This document shows positions 26,682-36,811 of a DNA stretch of 64,000 bases, one piece after another. The notes beneath the pieces are model-generated. The model made no database searches. It was not told where the DNA came from and worked only from the letters and a program-made list of their open reading frames with translations. Source of the DNA: Pseudoxanthomonas indica. Lineage in GTDB: Bacteria > Pseudomonadota > Gammaproteobacteria > Xanthomonadales > Xanthomonadaceae. Location of the stretch: NCBI RefSeq assembly GCF_900167565.1, contig NZ_FUZV01000002.1:1054001-1118000 (forward strand), in the 5' to 3' direction. A program made the position numbers and the translations under genes. Within the stretch, counting starts at the first letter, position 1. Each line of letters opens with the position of its first letter.

Positions 26682-29372
26682 ATGTCTGCAGCGCCGCCGC
26701 CGGCGGAAGATCCGGAAGCCACCGAGCTTCTGGTGACCCAGTTGTCCGATGCCGCGCCGGAAGGCGCGTCCGGCTTCGCGCCGGGCATGCGGCTGGGCGC
26801 CTATCGGCTGGATGCGTTGCTGGGGCAGGGTGGCATGGGTGAGGTCTACCGGGCCGAACAACTGGAGCCGGTGCGGCGCACAGTGGCGCTCAAGCTGTTG
26901 CGTGGTCGCCGGCTGGACGCGCGCCATCTGGCTTATTTCGAGATCGAGCGGCAATTGCTGGCACAGATGCGCCACCCCGCCATCGCCCAGATCTACGACG
27001 CCGGCACCACCGCCGATGGCGTGCCGTACTTCGCCATGGAATTCAGCGAAGGTGTCACGGTCACCCGTTTCTGCGCCGAGCAGGCGTTGTCGCTGCGCGA
27101 GCGTCTGGCGCTGTTCCTGCGTATCTGCGAAGGCGTGCAGCACGCGCATCACAAAGGTGTCATCCACCGTGATCTGAAGCCGGGGAACCTGCTGGTGGAT
27201 CGCGTCGATGGCCGCCCCATGCCCAAGATCATCGACTTCGGCATCGCCATGGTCGCTTCGCGCTCGTTCGATGGGCCGCAGGAGCGCGCCGGCACGCCGG
27301 TCTACATGAGTCCGGAACAGGCGGCGGGTGACCTGGCTGCCATCGATACCCGCAGCGATGTCTACGCGCTGGGCGTACTGCTGCACGAGTTGCTCGCAGG
27401 TGCGCGGCCCGGCGCCGACAGCGACGGCATGACTGAGCTGGCCTCGCAGACCCTGGAGACGCTGCCGCCGGACAACCCGCGACTGGCCGGCATGGCGCGC
27501 GCGCCGCTGCGCCGCGCGCTGCGCGCTGAACTGGATTGGGTGGTGGCCAAGGCCATGCGCCATGAGCGCGAGGATCGCTACGCTTCGGTCGGCGAACTGG
27601 CTGCCGACGTGCGCCGCTTCCTGCAGGGTGAGCCGCTGCTGGCCGTGCCTTCCAGCCGGCGCTACCGCGCCGGCAAGTTCATCGGCCGTCATCGGACTGC
27701 CATGCTGGCGGCGTCGGTCGTGCTGTGCGCGCTGGTGGCCGGCTTGGGCCTGTCCGTGTACGGCCTGATGCAGGCGCGCGAGCAACGCGCATTGGCGGAA
27801 TTGCGCAGCCGCGAACTGGAGCGCGTCGCCGGTTTCCAGCAAGCCATGCTGCAGGACATCGACATCGAGGCCATGGGCGCCGGGTTGTCGACCGCCTTGC
27901 GTGATCAGTGGCTGCAGCGATCAGTGGAAGAGCGTGCCGCCCTGGATCGCATCCTGGCGCAGGCCAGCAGCGCCGATGTGGCGCGGCGGATGATTGATCG
28001 CAACCTGCTGGTGCATGCCGACGCGGCGATTACCCGCGACTTTGCCGACCAGCCGGCGCTGGCCGCGGACCTGCGCGAATCCATCGCGCGCGTGCACAGC
28101 GCTCTGGGCATGCCCAACGAGGCGGCGGCCGGCTTTGCGCGGGTTGCCGAGTTCCGCACCACCGCGTTCGGCGAAGCCGACCCGCGCACGCTGGCGGCGC
28201 GTCGCGGCCAGGCCGATGCCCTGCTCAGTGCCGGCCATGTCGATGCCGGCGCGGTGATCATCACGCGCGCGCGGCCGCTGGCCGAACGCCTGCCTTTGAA
28301 CGATGCCACCCGCGTCGGTTTTGCGCTGGCGCAGGCCGACGTGCTCTCGGCGCGCGGCGAGCGTGAGCGCGCGCGCCGGCAATTGCAGGCATTGCACGAT
28401 GCGCTGGTCGCCGTGCATGGCGAACGCGATCTCGCCAGCATGGATGTGCTCAATGCGCTGGCCAACCAGCAGCGCGCGGTCGGCGACCTCGCACAGGCGC
28501 GCGCCAACATGGAAAAACTGGTGCCGTTGCGGGTGGCCGTGCAGGGCGCCGAGCACAAGGATAGCCTGGCAGCGCAGGGCAACCTGGCAGTGATGCGCAT
28601 GTTGAGCGGCGAGAAGGAGGGTGCGGTCGCCCTGCAACGCGAACTGGTGGCCATCCAGACTCGCCGCCTGGGCGCCGAGCATCCCATCACCCTGCATGCG
28701 CGCAGCACGCTCGGCAGCATGTTGTCCGATTCCGGGCAGGCGGAAGAAGCGCTGCCGCTCATGACCGCCGTGCTTGCCGCCCGCGAACGCGTGTTGGGCG
28801 CCGAACATCCGCTGACCCTGCGCACTCGACTCAACCTGGCCACCACCTACGCGCGGCTGGAAGACTTCAAGGCGGCATTACCGTTGGAACAGCAGGTGCT
28901 GGAAGCGCGCACGCGCCTGCTGGGCGCCAGTCATCCGGATACCTTGTCGGTGGTCATCAATCATGCCGGCACCTTGCTGCACGATGATCAGCCCCAGGCC
29001 AGCCTGGACTTGCTGGACAAGGCGATTCCACTGGGTCGCGAGGTGATGGGGGTCAAGCATCCGCAATGGCAGCGCGCGTTGTTGATTCGCGCAGACGCCA
29101 ACATGGAAGTGGGCCAGCAGGCGCGCGCCATCGCGGCGTACCGCGAACTGCTGGACGTACGCCAACACCTGTTGGGCGACCAGCATCCGGAGACCGTGCA
29201 CGCCGCCTGGAACCTGGTGGATGCCTACGAGTCACTGAACCAAACGGCGCAAGCGCGCGCCGTGGATGATCGTTATCTGCAGCCGCTGCTGAAATCCGAC
29301 CCCGCCCTACTGAGCGAGCCGTTGGCGGCGCTGGCGACGGCGATGCGCCGCGAAGGCCGCATCACCCATTGA
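26682..29372 (+). CDS. Membrane Ser/Thr protein kinase with TPR-like repeats
   Basis: An 896-residue protein. The kinase domain (about 40-310) has the glycine loop LLGQGGMGEVY, VALKLL lysine, HRDLKPGN with catalytic D164, DFGIAM and SPEQA. One membrane helix follows at about 340-362. The C-terminal 530 residues are a helical-repeat region with repeating units such as LGAEHPITLHARSTLG and LGAEHPLTLRTRLNLA, which fit tetratricopeptide (kinesin-light-chain-like) repeats in the periplasm. The intact motifs predict activity. A ribosome site GGGGGA is eight bases from the ATG. Its target is unknown; the divergent FHA-GGDEF protein is a natural candidate. Confidence 0.92.
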   Translation: MSAAPPPAEDPEATELLVTQLSDAAPEGASGFAPGMRLGAYRLDALLGQGGMGEVYRAEQLEPVRRTVALKLLRGRRLDARHLAYFEIERQLLAQMRHPAIAQIYDAGTTADGVPYFAMEFSEGVTVTRFCAEQALSLRERLALFLRICEGVQHAHHKGVIHRDLKPGNLLVDRVDGRPMPKIIDFGIAMVASRSFDGPQERAGTPVYMSPEQAAGDLAAIDTRSDVYALGVLLHELLAGARPGADSDGMTELASQTLETLPPDNPRLAGMARAPLRRALRAELDWVVAKAMRHEREDRYASVGELAADVRRFLQGEPLLAVPSSRRYRAGKFIGRHRTAMLAASVVLCALVAGLGLSVYGLMQAREQRALAELRSRELERVAGFQQAMLQDIDIEAMGAGLSTALRDQWLQRSVEERAALDRILAQASSADVARRMIDRNLLVHADAAITRDFADQPALAADLRESIARVHSALGMPNEAAAGFARVAEFRTTAFGEADPRTLAARRGQADALLSAGHVDAGAVIITRARPLAERLPLNDATRVGFALAQADVLSARGERERARRQLQALHDALVAVHGERDLASMDVLNALANQQRAVGDLAQARANMEKLVPLRVAVQGAEHKDSLAAQGNLAVMRMLSGEKEGAVALQRELVAIQTRRLGAEHPITLHARSTLGSMLSDSGQAEEALPLMTAVLAARERVLGAEHPLTLRTRLNLATTYARLEDFKAALPLEQQVLEARTRLLGASHPDTLSVVINHAGTLLHDDQPQASLDLLDKAIPLGREVMGVKHPQWQRALLIRADANMEVGQQARAIAAYRELLDVRQHLLGDQHPETVHAAWNLVDAYESLNQTAQARAVDDRYLQPLLKSDPALLSEPLAALATAMRREGRITH

Positions 29373-29381
29373 AGCCATGGC

Positions 29382-30644
29382 TCAGGGCGGGAGCAGTTTG
29401 GCTGCTTGCCGACAGCGTTCCAGGCCCAATGCCTGCTGATCCAGCAGTTGCCGCAAGGCAGTCAGCCGGCGCTGCTGGCGCCCGGTCAGCATGCCGTGGA
29501 GCGCGTGCATCCGGAGCATCGTACGCAACTCGACCAGCCAAAGGCGGTACTTGGTTTCCTTGTAGAACCACAGTGGCGAAGGCACGCCGAGGAAACTCAG
29601 CACAGGGCCGAGGATGGTCAGCGGCAGCACCAGCAGGAACAGCTGGAAGATTCCATTGGCGGCCGCAAATGGCAGGTGGCGATACAGGAAGGGTAGGCCC
29701 GCGCGATGAAAGGACTCGGCAATCGGATGCAGCGGCAACTGGCCACCGACCGAGCGTGGGTAGCTTCCCGCCTCGCGATCCAGGTTGGACACGCCATGGA
29801 CTTGCTGCATCACCTCCAGGAGGTGATGAAGAACGCCCGGATCCATATTCGCTTTGACCACGACGGACACGGCTTCAGTGGGCAAGGTCAGATCGGTGGC
29901 AGGCAAATTGCGGCGCAAGTCGAAGATACCTTGCGGTATCCGCACAACGCCCATGTTGCGGCCGGCACCCAGCACGCGAGAGGTGGCGCGGGCGTCGATG
30001 ACGTCCACCAACTCCAGGCCGGGCGTCGTGGCCAGTTCTGCCACGATGGGCTGCTCCAGCGGCTGCAGGATGAAGGCAACGTCCACCTCGCCCTTGCGCA
30101 GCGCCTCCACTGACTCACCCAACCCGCGGGTGTGGAAGACAGCGTTGTCTTCGGTCACGCCATAGGCGCGCAGCACTTCTGTGGCCAACTGGTAGGAGCC
30201 GCTGTCGCGCGGGCCGAGCGCAATGCGCATGCCCTTGATGTCGGCCAAGCGACTGAAACGGGGCGTCTGCGTGCGGCGAAACACGAACAATGGCTCGTCG
30301 GTGATGACGCCGAGCGAGCGTACGTTGGGATAGGTGTGTGCGTCTGCGCGCTGGGCGACAAAGGCCATATCCACGTGGGAGTCGAGCTTGTTCACTTCCA
30401 CCAGGCCCAGCAGTGTGTTCTCTTCCGGCAGCACGCGCGCCTTGATTCCGCGTTCGGCCAACAGCGCACGGTAGCGAAGGGCGGTGGTGTGGAAATAGCC
30501 ACCCTCCGGTCCAGATGCAATCACCAACTCCTGCGGTGCCATCGAGTGCCAGGCCGCGATGGCGATAATCAACAGGCCGATGCCAATCAGGGGATAGCCC
30601 AGCAAGCGCTGGGCGAAGTGGGCCAAGGTGGCGGTAAAACGCAT
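29382..30644 (-). CDS. TAXI-family TRAP solute-binding protein with membrane anchors
   Basis: A 420-residue protein. An N-terminal membrane helix (about 12-30, LIGIGLLIIAIAAW) leads to a periplasmic TAXI-type binding domain with ASGPEGGYFHTTALRYR and GPRDSGSYQLATEVL, and a second hydrophobic segment near residues 335-355 (IFQLFLLVLPLTIL) precedes a charged C-terminal tail. Family members capture organic acids or amino acids for TRAP transporters. No TRAP permease gene lies next to it, so the substrate and even the transport role are open. The start at 30644 is the ATG before the first hydrophobic segment; it has no clear ribosome site. Confidence 0.8.
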   Translation of the reverse strand: MRFTATLAHFAQRLLGYPLIGIGLLIIAIAAWHSMAPQELVIASGPEGGYFHTTALRYRALLAERGIKARVLPEENTLLGLVEVNKLDSHVDMAFVAQRADAHTYPNVRSLGVITDEPLFVFRRTQTPRFSRLADIKGMRIALGPRDSGSYQLATEVLRAYGVTEDNAVFHTRGLGESVEALRKGEVDVAFILQPLEQPIVAELATTPGLELVDVIDARATSRVLGAGRNMGVVRIPQGIFDLRRNLPATDLTLPTEAVSVVVKANMDPGVLHHLLEVMQQVHGVSNLDREAGSYPRSVGGQLPLHPIAESFHRAGLPFLYRHLPFAAANGIFQLFLLVLPLTILGPVLSFLGVPSPLWFYKETKYRLWLVELRTMLRMHALHGMLTGRQQRRLTALRQLLDQQALGLERCRQAAKLLPP

Positions 30645-30838
30645 GCGGGCAGGAACGACGGAACGAACTCCGACGCCATCAACGATTGGGAAGGCGCAGA
30701 TTCTATTGAGCGCGGGGAGGTGCGGTTTTGCCGTCATCGCGCAAAGCCACGGCTGCGTGACCGCCGGTCGAATGCAGAACAACTAACATTCTGCCCGGCC
30801 CTGATCCCACGGATTGTGCCGGCGCTCGCCTGCCGGGC
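30645..30838. other. Intergenic gap, no feature seen
   Basis: This 194-base stretch separates two minus-strand genes. It should hold the promoter of the TAXI gene. I see no convincing promoter hexamers, small ORF or T-run terminator in it. Confidence 0.4.
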
Positions 30839-31747
30839 TTACTCGCCGGGTTTGGCGGCCGAGGTGACCGCTCCGGAGGCCGCCTTGCGCGACAGGACGG
30901 CTTCGCGGTGGGCGATGTAAGCGTTGGCGGTGAAGATGATGCCGGCGCCCACCAGGGTCCACACATCCAGTTTTTCGCTGAACAACCACCAGCCGAAGAC
31001 CGCCACCACCGGCAACTGCATGAAGCTGATCGGTGTGAGCGCCGACACCTCACCCAGCTTGAGCGCCCGCGTCCACAGCATGTGTCCGCCAGTCCCCATG
31101 AAACCGGCGGCGATTACCCACAGCCAGGTGATGCCTTGCGGCCATTGCCAGACACTGAGCGCGGGCAACAACGACATCGGCACCCACAGCAGGGTGGTGT
31201 AGATGACGATGCGATCGGCGGGTTCCACCGCCGACAGCTGCTTGATCTGGATCGCCACCAGCGCGCTCATCACCGCCGCCAGCACGGCAATCAAGGCATC
31301 GATGCTGAACTCGGAACTGCCCGGACGCACGATGATCAACACGCCGATGAAGCCCAGCACCACCGCGGTCCAGCGACGCGCGCGGACCTTCTCGTTGAGC
31401 ATGGCCGCCGCGGCCAGGGTGACGAACAACGGGGTGGAATAGGACAGCGACACCGCCTGCGCGAGCGGCAGATGGCCAATGGCCCAGAACCCGCACAGCA
31501 TGGAGACGATGCCAATCAGGCAGCGGAACAGGTAACGCGGAAAGTACTGGGTGCGCAGGATGCCCGGGCCATGCTTGATCAGCTGGGGCAGGGTGGCGAT
31601 CAGGCCGAAGAAGTTGCGGAAGAAGGCAATCTCGAACGTGTGCAGGTCCGCCGAGGCCAGCCGGATCGCCACCACCATCAGCGCGAAGAACATCGTGCTG
31701 GCCAGCATCAGCGCGGCGGCGCGGAAATGGACGGGGATGGCTGGCAT
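30839..31747 (-). CDS. EamA-family drug/metabolite transporter
   Basis: A 302-residue permease with ten hydrophobic helices in two EamA repeats, as in DMT exporters. Typical segments are IALRL-like ASADLHTFEIAFFRNFFGL in the first repeat and LGEVSALTPISFMQLPVVAVFGWWLF in the second. Such proteins export amino acids, purines or other metabolites; the substrate is not evident. It lies 27 bases after murB on the same strand, so it is probably the last gene of a pyrD-murB-eamA transcript. The start at 31747 has only a weak AGGG upstream. Confidence 0.87.
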   Translation of the reverse strand: MPAIPVHFRAAALMLASTMFFALMVVAIRLASADLHTFEIAFFRNFFGLIATLPQLIKHGPGILRTQYFPRYLFRCLIGIVSMLCGFWAIGHLPLAQAVSLSYSTPLFVTLAAAAMLNEKVRARRWTAVVLGFIGVLIIVRPGSSEFSIDALIAVLAAVMSALVAIQIKQLSAVEPADRIVIYTTLLWVPMSLLPALSVWQWPQGITWLWVIAAGFMGTGGHMLWTRALKLGEVSALTPISFMQLPVVAVFGWWLFSEKLDVWTLVGAGIIFTANAYIAHREAVLSRKAASGAVTSAAKPGE

Positions 31748-31774
31748 CAGTGGGCGCCCTGCCGTTTCATCGGT

Positions 31775-32815
31775 CTACCAGCGCGCTCCGATGATGCGCG
31801 GCTCGGGCTCAATCGCCACGCCAAAGCGCGCCTGCACGGATTCGGCGATGCGTCGCGCCAACGCCAGCAACTGCGGGCCGGTGGCCTGGCCATGGTTGAC
31901 CAGCACCAATGCATGCGCGGCCGACACGCCGGTATCGCCATCGCGATGGCCTTTCCAGCCGCAGGTCTCGATCAGCCAGGCCGCGGAAATCTTGCGCGTC
32001 TGCGCACTGTCGCCGCGGAACGCGGGCAGGCCGGGATGCGCGGCCTGCAGCGCTTCGACCTGCGCCAGCGGAAGGATGGGATTCTTGAAGAAACTACCGG
32101 CATTGCCGACCACCACCGGGTCAGGCAGCTTGCGCTGGCGGATATGGATGACCGCGCTGGCCACGTCCAGCGCAGTGGGCCTGTCCACGTTCATCGCCTG
32201 CAATTCCTCGCCGATGCCGGCATAGTCCAGACGCAGGGCCGGCTGGCGCAGCAGATCCATCTCCACCGCCGTGACCACGTAGCGGTCGGGCTCGTGCTTG
32301 AACACGCTGTCGCGATAGCCGAACGCACAGTCCTCGCGCGACAGCCGACGCCACTGCTGGCCGCGCCGATCCCAGGCCTCGACGGCATGGACGAATTCGC
32401 CCACTTCCACGCCATAGGCGCCAATGTTCTGGATGGGGGCGGCGCCAGTGGTGCCGGGGATCAGCGCCAGGTTTTCCAGCCCGCACAGACCACGCTCCAG
32501 CGACCACATCACCAATGCATGCCAGGGTGTACCGGCGTCGACACGGATGCGCGCGTGGTCGGCGTCCTGTTCCAGGATCAGTTGCTGGCGGGATACGAAA
32601 GACAGCACCGGGCCTTCGGCATCGCCGGCGAACAACAGGTTGCTGCCGCCGCCCAGCACCATCAACGGACCGGAAGCCATCTCCGGCAGCGCCAGGACCT
32701 CGGGCAGGTAATGGCTGTCGTGCACTTCCGCCAGCCAGTGGGCGTGGGCTTCCACGCCAAAGGTGTTGCGTGTGCGCAGGGAGGCATGCCCGAGCAGGCG
32801 ATAGGGTCGGGTCAT
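31775..32815 (-). CDS. murB: UDP-N-acetylenolpyruvoylglucosamine reductase
   Basis: A 346-residue type I MurB. The FAD-binding domain has [37 protein letters not shown], and the substrate domain keeps [10 protein letters not shown], whose Ser is the proton donor, with [12 protein letters not shown]. It reduces UDP-GlcNAc-enolpyruvate to UDP-MurNAc with NADPH, the second committed step of peptidoglycan synthesis, in the cytoplasm. The ATG overlaps the pyrD stop by ATGA. It is separate from the usual mur cluster, as in many gammaproteobacteria. Confidence 0.96.
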   Translation of the reverse strand: MTRPYRLLGHASLRTRNTFGVEAHAHWLAEVHDSHYLPEVLALPEMASGPLMVLGGGSNLLFAGDAEGPVLSFVSRQQLILEQDADHARIRVDAGTPWHALVMWSLERGLCGLENLALIPGTTGAAPIQNIGAYGVEVGEFVHAVEAWDRRGQQWRRLSREDCAFGYRDSVFKHEPDRYVVTAVEMDLLRQPALRLDYAGIGEELQAMNVDRPTALDVASAVIHIRQRKLPDPVVVGNAGSFFKNPILPLAQVEALQAAHPGLPAFRGDSAQTRKISAAWLIETCGWKGHRDGDTGVSAAHALVLVNHGQATGPQLLALARRIAESVQARFGVAIEPEPRIIGARW

Positions 32816-33867
32816 TCGGGCGCCACCGCTCCGCGGCTGGGCGCTTCGCGGCGGCGGCGGATGGCATCCACGCATTCACCGATCAGTTCCGGCCCGCGGT
32901 AGACCAGGCCGCTGTAGCACTGCACCAGCGATGCACCCGCGGCCATCTTGGCCACGGCGTCGGCGCCGGAGAGGATGCCACCCACGCCAATCAACGGAAT
33001 CGTGTCCGGCAGGCGCGTGCGCAGTCGACGCAGCACCAAGGTGGATTGACCCATCAAGGGCGCGCCGGACAGGCCACCGGTTTCCCGCGCCAGACGATGA
33101 TCCTGCACGCTGATCCGCGAGACCGTGGTGTTGGTAGCGACCACGCCATCGACCGACAGATCGCCCAGCACACGGGCGACCGCGTCGATGTCTTCATCAG
33201 AGAGATCCGGTGCCACCTTGACCAGCATCGGCACGCGCCTGCCGTGTTGGGCGGCCAGATCTTCCTGGGCCTCACGCAGCGTGCCAATCAGTTGCCGCAG
33301 GGCCTGTTCTTCCTGCAGCTCGCGCAAGCCTGCGGTGTTGGGCGAGGAAATGTTGACGGTGATGTAGTCCGCCAGCGGGTAGACCCGCTCCAGGCAGAAC
33401 AGGTAATCGGATGCGGCACGCTCGTTGGAGGTGTCCTTGTTCTTGCCGATGTTGATGCCCAGGATGCCGGCCCGCTTCTGCACGCGCTCGACGTTGCGCA
33501 CCAGCGCGTCCACCCCTTCGTTGTTGAAGCCGAGCCGGTTGATCACCGCCTGGTGTTGCGGCAGGCGGAACATCCGCGGCTTGGGGTTGCCGGCCTGCGG
33601 GCGCGGCGTGACCGTGCCGACTTCGACAAAGCCGAAGCCCATCGCGAACAGCGCCTCGATGTGCGCGCCGTTCTTGTCCATGCCGGCGGCCAGGCCCACC
33701 GGATTGGGAAAGGTCAGGCCCCAGACCTTGGTCGGCATGGGCGCCACCGGCCGACCGAGCATCGGCAGGCTGCCGCTGCGGTAGGCCAGTTCGAGCGCGC
33801 GCAGGCCCAGGCCGTGCGCGGTCTCGGCATCGAAGCCAAACAGGAGGGGACGGGCAAATTTGTACAT
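32812..33867 (-). CDS. pyrD: Dihydroorotate dehydrogenase (quinone), class 2
   Basis: A 351-residue class 2 enzyme. The amphipathic N-terminal extension ([20 protein letters not shown]) mediates membrane association. [11 protein letters not shown] carries the catalytic Ser of class 2 enzymes, and the C-terminus has [23 protein letters not shown] for FMN phosphate binding. It oxidises dihydroorotate to orotate, passing electrons to ubiquinone, in pyrimidine synthesis. It is the first gene of the pyrD-murB overlap pair. No ribosome site is clear before the ATG. The final residues are followed at once by the murB start. Confidence 0.96.
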   Translation of the reverse strand: MYKFARPLLFGFDAETAHGLGLRALELAYRSGSLPMLGRPVAPMPTKVWGLTFPNPVGLAAGMDKNGAHIEALFAMGFGFVEVGTVTPRPQAGNPKPRMFRLPQHQAVINRLGFNNEGVDALVRNVERVQKRAGILGINIGKNKDTSNERAASDYLFCLERVYPLADYITVNISSPNTAGLRELQEEQALRQLIGTLREAQEDLAAQHGRRVPMLVKVAPDLSDEDIDAVARVLGDLSVDGVVATNTTVSRISVQDHRLARETGGLSGAPLMGQSTLVLRRLRTRLPDTIPLIGVGGILSGADAVAKMAAGASLVQCYSGLVYRGPELIGECVDAIRRRREAPSRGAVAPE

Positions 33868-33896
33868 GGATCAGCGTTGACGACGGGAGCGGGGGA

Positions 33897-34664
33897 TCAT
33901 CGGGACAGGGTGCCGACGAAGGCGCGGGTGAGATAGTCAAACCTGACCCGGCCCTGTTGCGCATTGTCGTCGAAGAGCCGCTGCAATGCTTCCCGCATTT
34001 TGGCGTGGTCCGGATGATCCGGTGGCGGGGCCGAGGAGGAGGAGCGCACGCGCCCGTACAAGCCTGCGAAATCCAACCAGTGCGGATTGGGAAATTCGGC
34101 CATGCCGCGATAGCCGGCGCCAAACCAGGCCTGCATGGCCGGGTCGTCGGGGCGGCGCTCGGCCACCTGGCTGTAGTCGGTGCCGTAGCGATGCAACAGG
34201 TCTTCGTAGCCCTGCAGGAAGGCCGACAACGCCGGCACGCGCGCATTCCAGTACACGCAGGCCAGGCCGCCCGGGCGCAGGATGCGCGCCCATTCCACCC
34301 GGGTCGGTCCCGGTTCCAGCCAATGGAAGGCGGTGGCGCAGGAAATCAGGTCAATGTTGGCATCGGCCAGCCCGGTGGCCTCGCCGCGGCCCGCGGCCAC
34401 CTGCAAGCCGGGCCGGGCCGCCAAATCCCGGCTCAGGGCCTGGCGCATCTCGTCGTTGGGTTCGACCGCGATGACCGGATGGCCATGGTCCAGGAACAGC
34501 CGGGTCGACAAGCCGGTACCGGCGCCGATGTCGGCCACTGTGGCCCGGGCCTCCACGCCCTGGCTGACCTGCAGCCAATCGACCAGGGCGTCGGGGTAAC
34601 CCGGCCGGTAACGCAGGTAATCCTCTACGCGGGGACTGAAGCGTTGGGTCGGGTCGGCCTCCAT
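33897..34664 (-). CDS. Class I SAM-dependent methyltransferase
   Basis: A 255-residue methyltransferase of the type 11 (UbiE/Coq5-like small molecule) group. Motif I reads VADIGAGTGLSTRLFL, motif II includes VEPNDEMRQAL, and the post-motif segment is ATAFHWLEP. The N-terminal DPTQRFSPRVEDYLRYRPGYP is typical of this family. The substrate is not evident. It lies 29 bases upstream of pyrD on the same strand, and 13 bases after the DUF4190 gene, so it may be cotranscribed with both. An upstream in-frame ATG at 34706 would run into the DUF4190 gene and is less likely. Confidence 0.85.
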   Translation of the reverse strand: MEADPTQRFSPRVEDYLRYRPGYPDALVDWLQVSQGVEARATVADIGAGTGLSTRLFLDHGHPVIAVEPNDEMRQALSRDLAARPGLQVAAGRGEATGLADANIDLISCATAFHWLEPGPTRVEWARILRPGGLACVYWNARVPALSAFLQGYEDLLHRYGTDYSQVAERRPDDPAMQAWFGAGYRGMAEFPNPHWLDFAGLYGRVRSSSSAPPPDHPDHAKMREALQRLFDDNAQQGRVRFDYLTRAFVGTLSR

Positions 34665-34677
34665 GACCGCGCGCCGG

Positions 34678-34953
34678 TTACTGGCTGCCCAACCAGAACA
34701 GGCCACCGAAGAAGGCGAACAGCACGATCAGGCCGAGCACCCAGAACGCCACCGCGACCCAACCCAGGATCAGCCCGGCCACGGCCAGGCCATCCCCCTC
34801 CAGCCGATCCGGCATGCGGCGGATTTCGCCGCGTGCCATGTGCCCGCTGATGATCGCCGCAATCGTGCCCAGCAGTGGCAGCAGGGTCCAGCCCAGGATG
34901 CCGCTGACCAGACTGACGATGGCGAGGGTGCTGGTCTGGCGAACAGTGCTCAT
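34678..34953 (-). CDS. DUF4190-type small membrane protein
   Basis: A 91-residue protein with two long hydrophobic segments (about 9-37 and 54-88) around GHMARGEIRR, the hallmark of DUF4190 proteins. The ATG has AGGAG eight bases upstream. The function is unknown. It is followed by the methyltransferase gene after 13 bases and preceded by the aldehyde dehydrogenase gene on the same strand. Confidence 0.82.
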   Translation of the reverse strand: MSTVRQTSTLAIVSLVSGILGWTLLPLLGTIAAIISGHMARGEIRRMPDRLEGDGLAVAGLILGWVAVAFWVLGLIVLFAFFGGLFWLGSQ

Positions 34954-34985
34954 GCGGCGGAACTCCTAGTGGGGCAGGGTGGGGA

Positions 34986-36518
34986 TCAGAAGTCGAACTT
35001 GATGCCCTGGGCCAGCGGCAACGCGTCGGAGTAGTTGATGGTATTGGTCTGGCGGCGCATGTAAACCTTCCAGGCATCCGAGCCGGACTCGCGACCGCCG
35101 CCGGTTTCCTTCTCGCCGCCGAACGCGCCGCCGATTTCCGCACCGCTGGTGCCGATGTTGACGTTGGCGATGCCGCAGTCCGAACCGGCCGCCGACAGGA
35201 ACAACTCGGCTGACTTGAGGTTCTGGGTGAAGATCGACGAGGACAGGCCCTGCGGCACGCCGTTCTGCATGTCGATGGCTTCTTCCAGGGTCTTGAACTT
35301 CATCACGTACAGGATCGGCGCGAAGGTCTCGTGCTGCACCACTTCATCGGAATTCTTCAGGCCGGTGACAATCGCCGGCAGGACGAAGTTGCCAGCGCGA
35401 TCGATCGCGGTGCCGCCGGTTTCCACGGTGCCGCCGCTGGCCTTGGCCTTTTCGATCGAGGCCAGGAACTGCTGCACCGCGCCCTGGCTGTTGAGCGGGC
35501 CCATCAGGTTGGCCGGGTCGGTGGGATCGCCAATCTTGCCTTCCACCTGCTTGTAGGCCTTGACCAGCGTGGCGAGCACGTTGTCGTAGATCGATTCGTG
35601 CACCAGCAGCCGGCGGGTGGTGGTGCAGCGCTGGCCGGCGGTGCCGACCGCACCGAACACGATGCCCGGCACGGCCAGCTTCAGGTCGGCGCTTTCATCC
35701 AGGATGATCGCGTTGTTGCCGCCCAGCTCCAGCAGGCTGCGGCCCATGCGGCGCGCCACGCGCTCGCCGACCGTGCGGCCGACCTGGGTCGAACCGGTGA
35801 AGCTGATCAGCGGGATGCGCTTGTCATCCACGAAATGCTGGGCCAGCTCGACGCCGGCGTCGTTGATCAGGAAGAAGATATCCGGGAAGCCACCCGCCTT
35901 CAGCGCTTCGTTGCAGATCTTCATCGAGGCGATCGCGGTCAGCGGCGTCTTGTTGGACGGCTTCCAGATGCAGATGTCGCCGCAGATGCCGGCCAGGAAC
36001 GAATTCCACGCCCACACCGCGACCGGGAAATTGAACGCGCTGATGATGCCGACCAGGCCCAGCGGCTGGTACTGCTCATACATGCGGTGGCCCGGACGCT
36101 CCGAGTGCATGGTGTAGCCATACAGCATGCGGCTCTGGCCGACCGCGAAGTCGGCGATGTCGATCATCTCCTGCACTTCACCGTCGCCTTCGGGCTTGCT
36201 CTTGCCCATTTCCAGCGCGACCAGCGAACCCAGCGCATCCTTGTGCTTGCGCAGCGCATCGCCACACAGGCGGATGGCTTCGCCGCGGCGCGGGGCCGGG
36301 GTGGTGCGCCAGATCTTGAAGGCTTCCTGCGCGCGGGCGACGATGGTTTCGTAGTCGGCCTGGCTGCTGGCATGGACCTCGGCGATGACTTCGTTGGTGG
36401 TCGGGTTGACCGACTGCAGCAGGCCGGCATCGGTGGTGGTCGACCACTCGCCGCGGCCCAGGTAAGTGCCGGAATTGGTCTGACCAAGGCCGAGCGCCTT
36501 GAGGATGTCGGTGGGCAT
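34986..36518 (-). CDS. ALDH7-type aldehyde dehydrogenase (aminoadipate semialdehyde dehydrogenase-like)
   Basis: A 510-residue aldehyde dehydrogenase. It has [22 protein letters not shown] with the general base Glu, and [12 protein letters not shown] with the catalytic Cys. The overall pattern matches the antiquitin/AmaB group, which oxidises alpha-aminoadipate semialdehyde (in equilibrium with piperideine-6-carboxylate) to aminoadipate in lysine degradation. GGAG lies six bases upstream of the ATG. No other lysine-catabolism gene is in the window. A role as a broad aldehyde detoxifier is possible. Confidence 0.88.
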   Translation of the reverse strand: MPTDILKALGLGQTNSGTYLGRGEWSTTTDAGLLQSVNPTTNEVIAEVHASSQADYETIVARAQEAFKIWRTTPAPRRGEAIRLCGDALRKHKDALGSLVALEMGKSKPEGDGEVQEMIDIADFAVGQSRMLYGYTMHSERPGHRMYEQYQPLGLVGIISAFNFPVAVWAWNSFLAGICGDICIWKPSNKTPLTAIASMKICNEALKAGGFPDIFFLINDAGVELAQHFVDDKRIPLISFTGSTQVGRTVGERVARRMGRSLLELGGNNAIILDESADLKLAVPGIVFGAVGTAGQRCTTTRRLLVHESIYDNVLATLVKAYKQVEGKIGDPTDPANLMGPLNSQGAVQQFLASIEKAKASGGTVETGGTAIDRAGNFVLPAIVTGLKNSDEVVQHETFAPILYVMKFKTLEEAIDMQNGVPQGLSSSIFTQNLKSAELFLSAAGSDCGIANVNIGTSGAEIGGAFGGEKETGGGRESGSDAWKVYMRRQTNTINYSDALPLAQGIKFDF

Positions 36519-36811
36519 GCGAAGCTCCAGGAAGTCGGATGAAGGCGCGACGCCAAGGCGTGCGCGGGAACGGTGATATTAACAGAGCGGGCCGCCGGCC
36601 GCTGCTTCGATGTTGCCGCAAGTGCCCGTAATTGCTGGATTTTTGCGTAGTGCTGCGAGGCAGCCAACGTATCAATGCGGACAGTTGCTTGCGCGGCTCG
36701 GGCGTGGATTCGACGCATGCGCCCACGCACTTCGACGAAGCTTCGTCGCCGCCTCGACACGGCGGATCTGCAAAGCCGCGATGCAGATGATCATGCGAGA
36801 ATGCCGACACT
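36519..36811. other. Divergent gap between ALDH gene and tRNA-Arg
   Basis: This 293-base gap should hold promoters in both directions. It contains a perfect 16-bp palindrome (36733-36748). GAGAAT at 36797-36802 is a weak -10 candidate for the tRNA, with no matching -35. Confidence 0.4.
36733..36748. repeat. Perfect 16-bp palindrome upstream of tRNA-Arg
   Basis: CGACGAAGCTTCGTCG reads the same on both strands. It lies between the ALDH gene and the tRNA, and could be a regulator site. One perfect 16-bp palindrome is about what chance gives in 64 kb, so its meaning is uncertain. Confidence 0.4.

Noticed and set aside
30645..30838. A possible terminator from GCCCGGC and GCCGGGC in the gap before the TAXI gene
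   Set aside because: The arms are separated by about 30 bases and there is no T-run.
36519..36811. A small plus-strand ORF upstream of tRNA-Arg
   Set aside because: No ribosome site, no recognisable sequence, and it runs into the tRNA.
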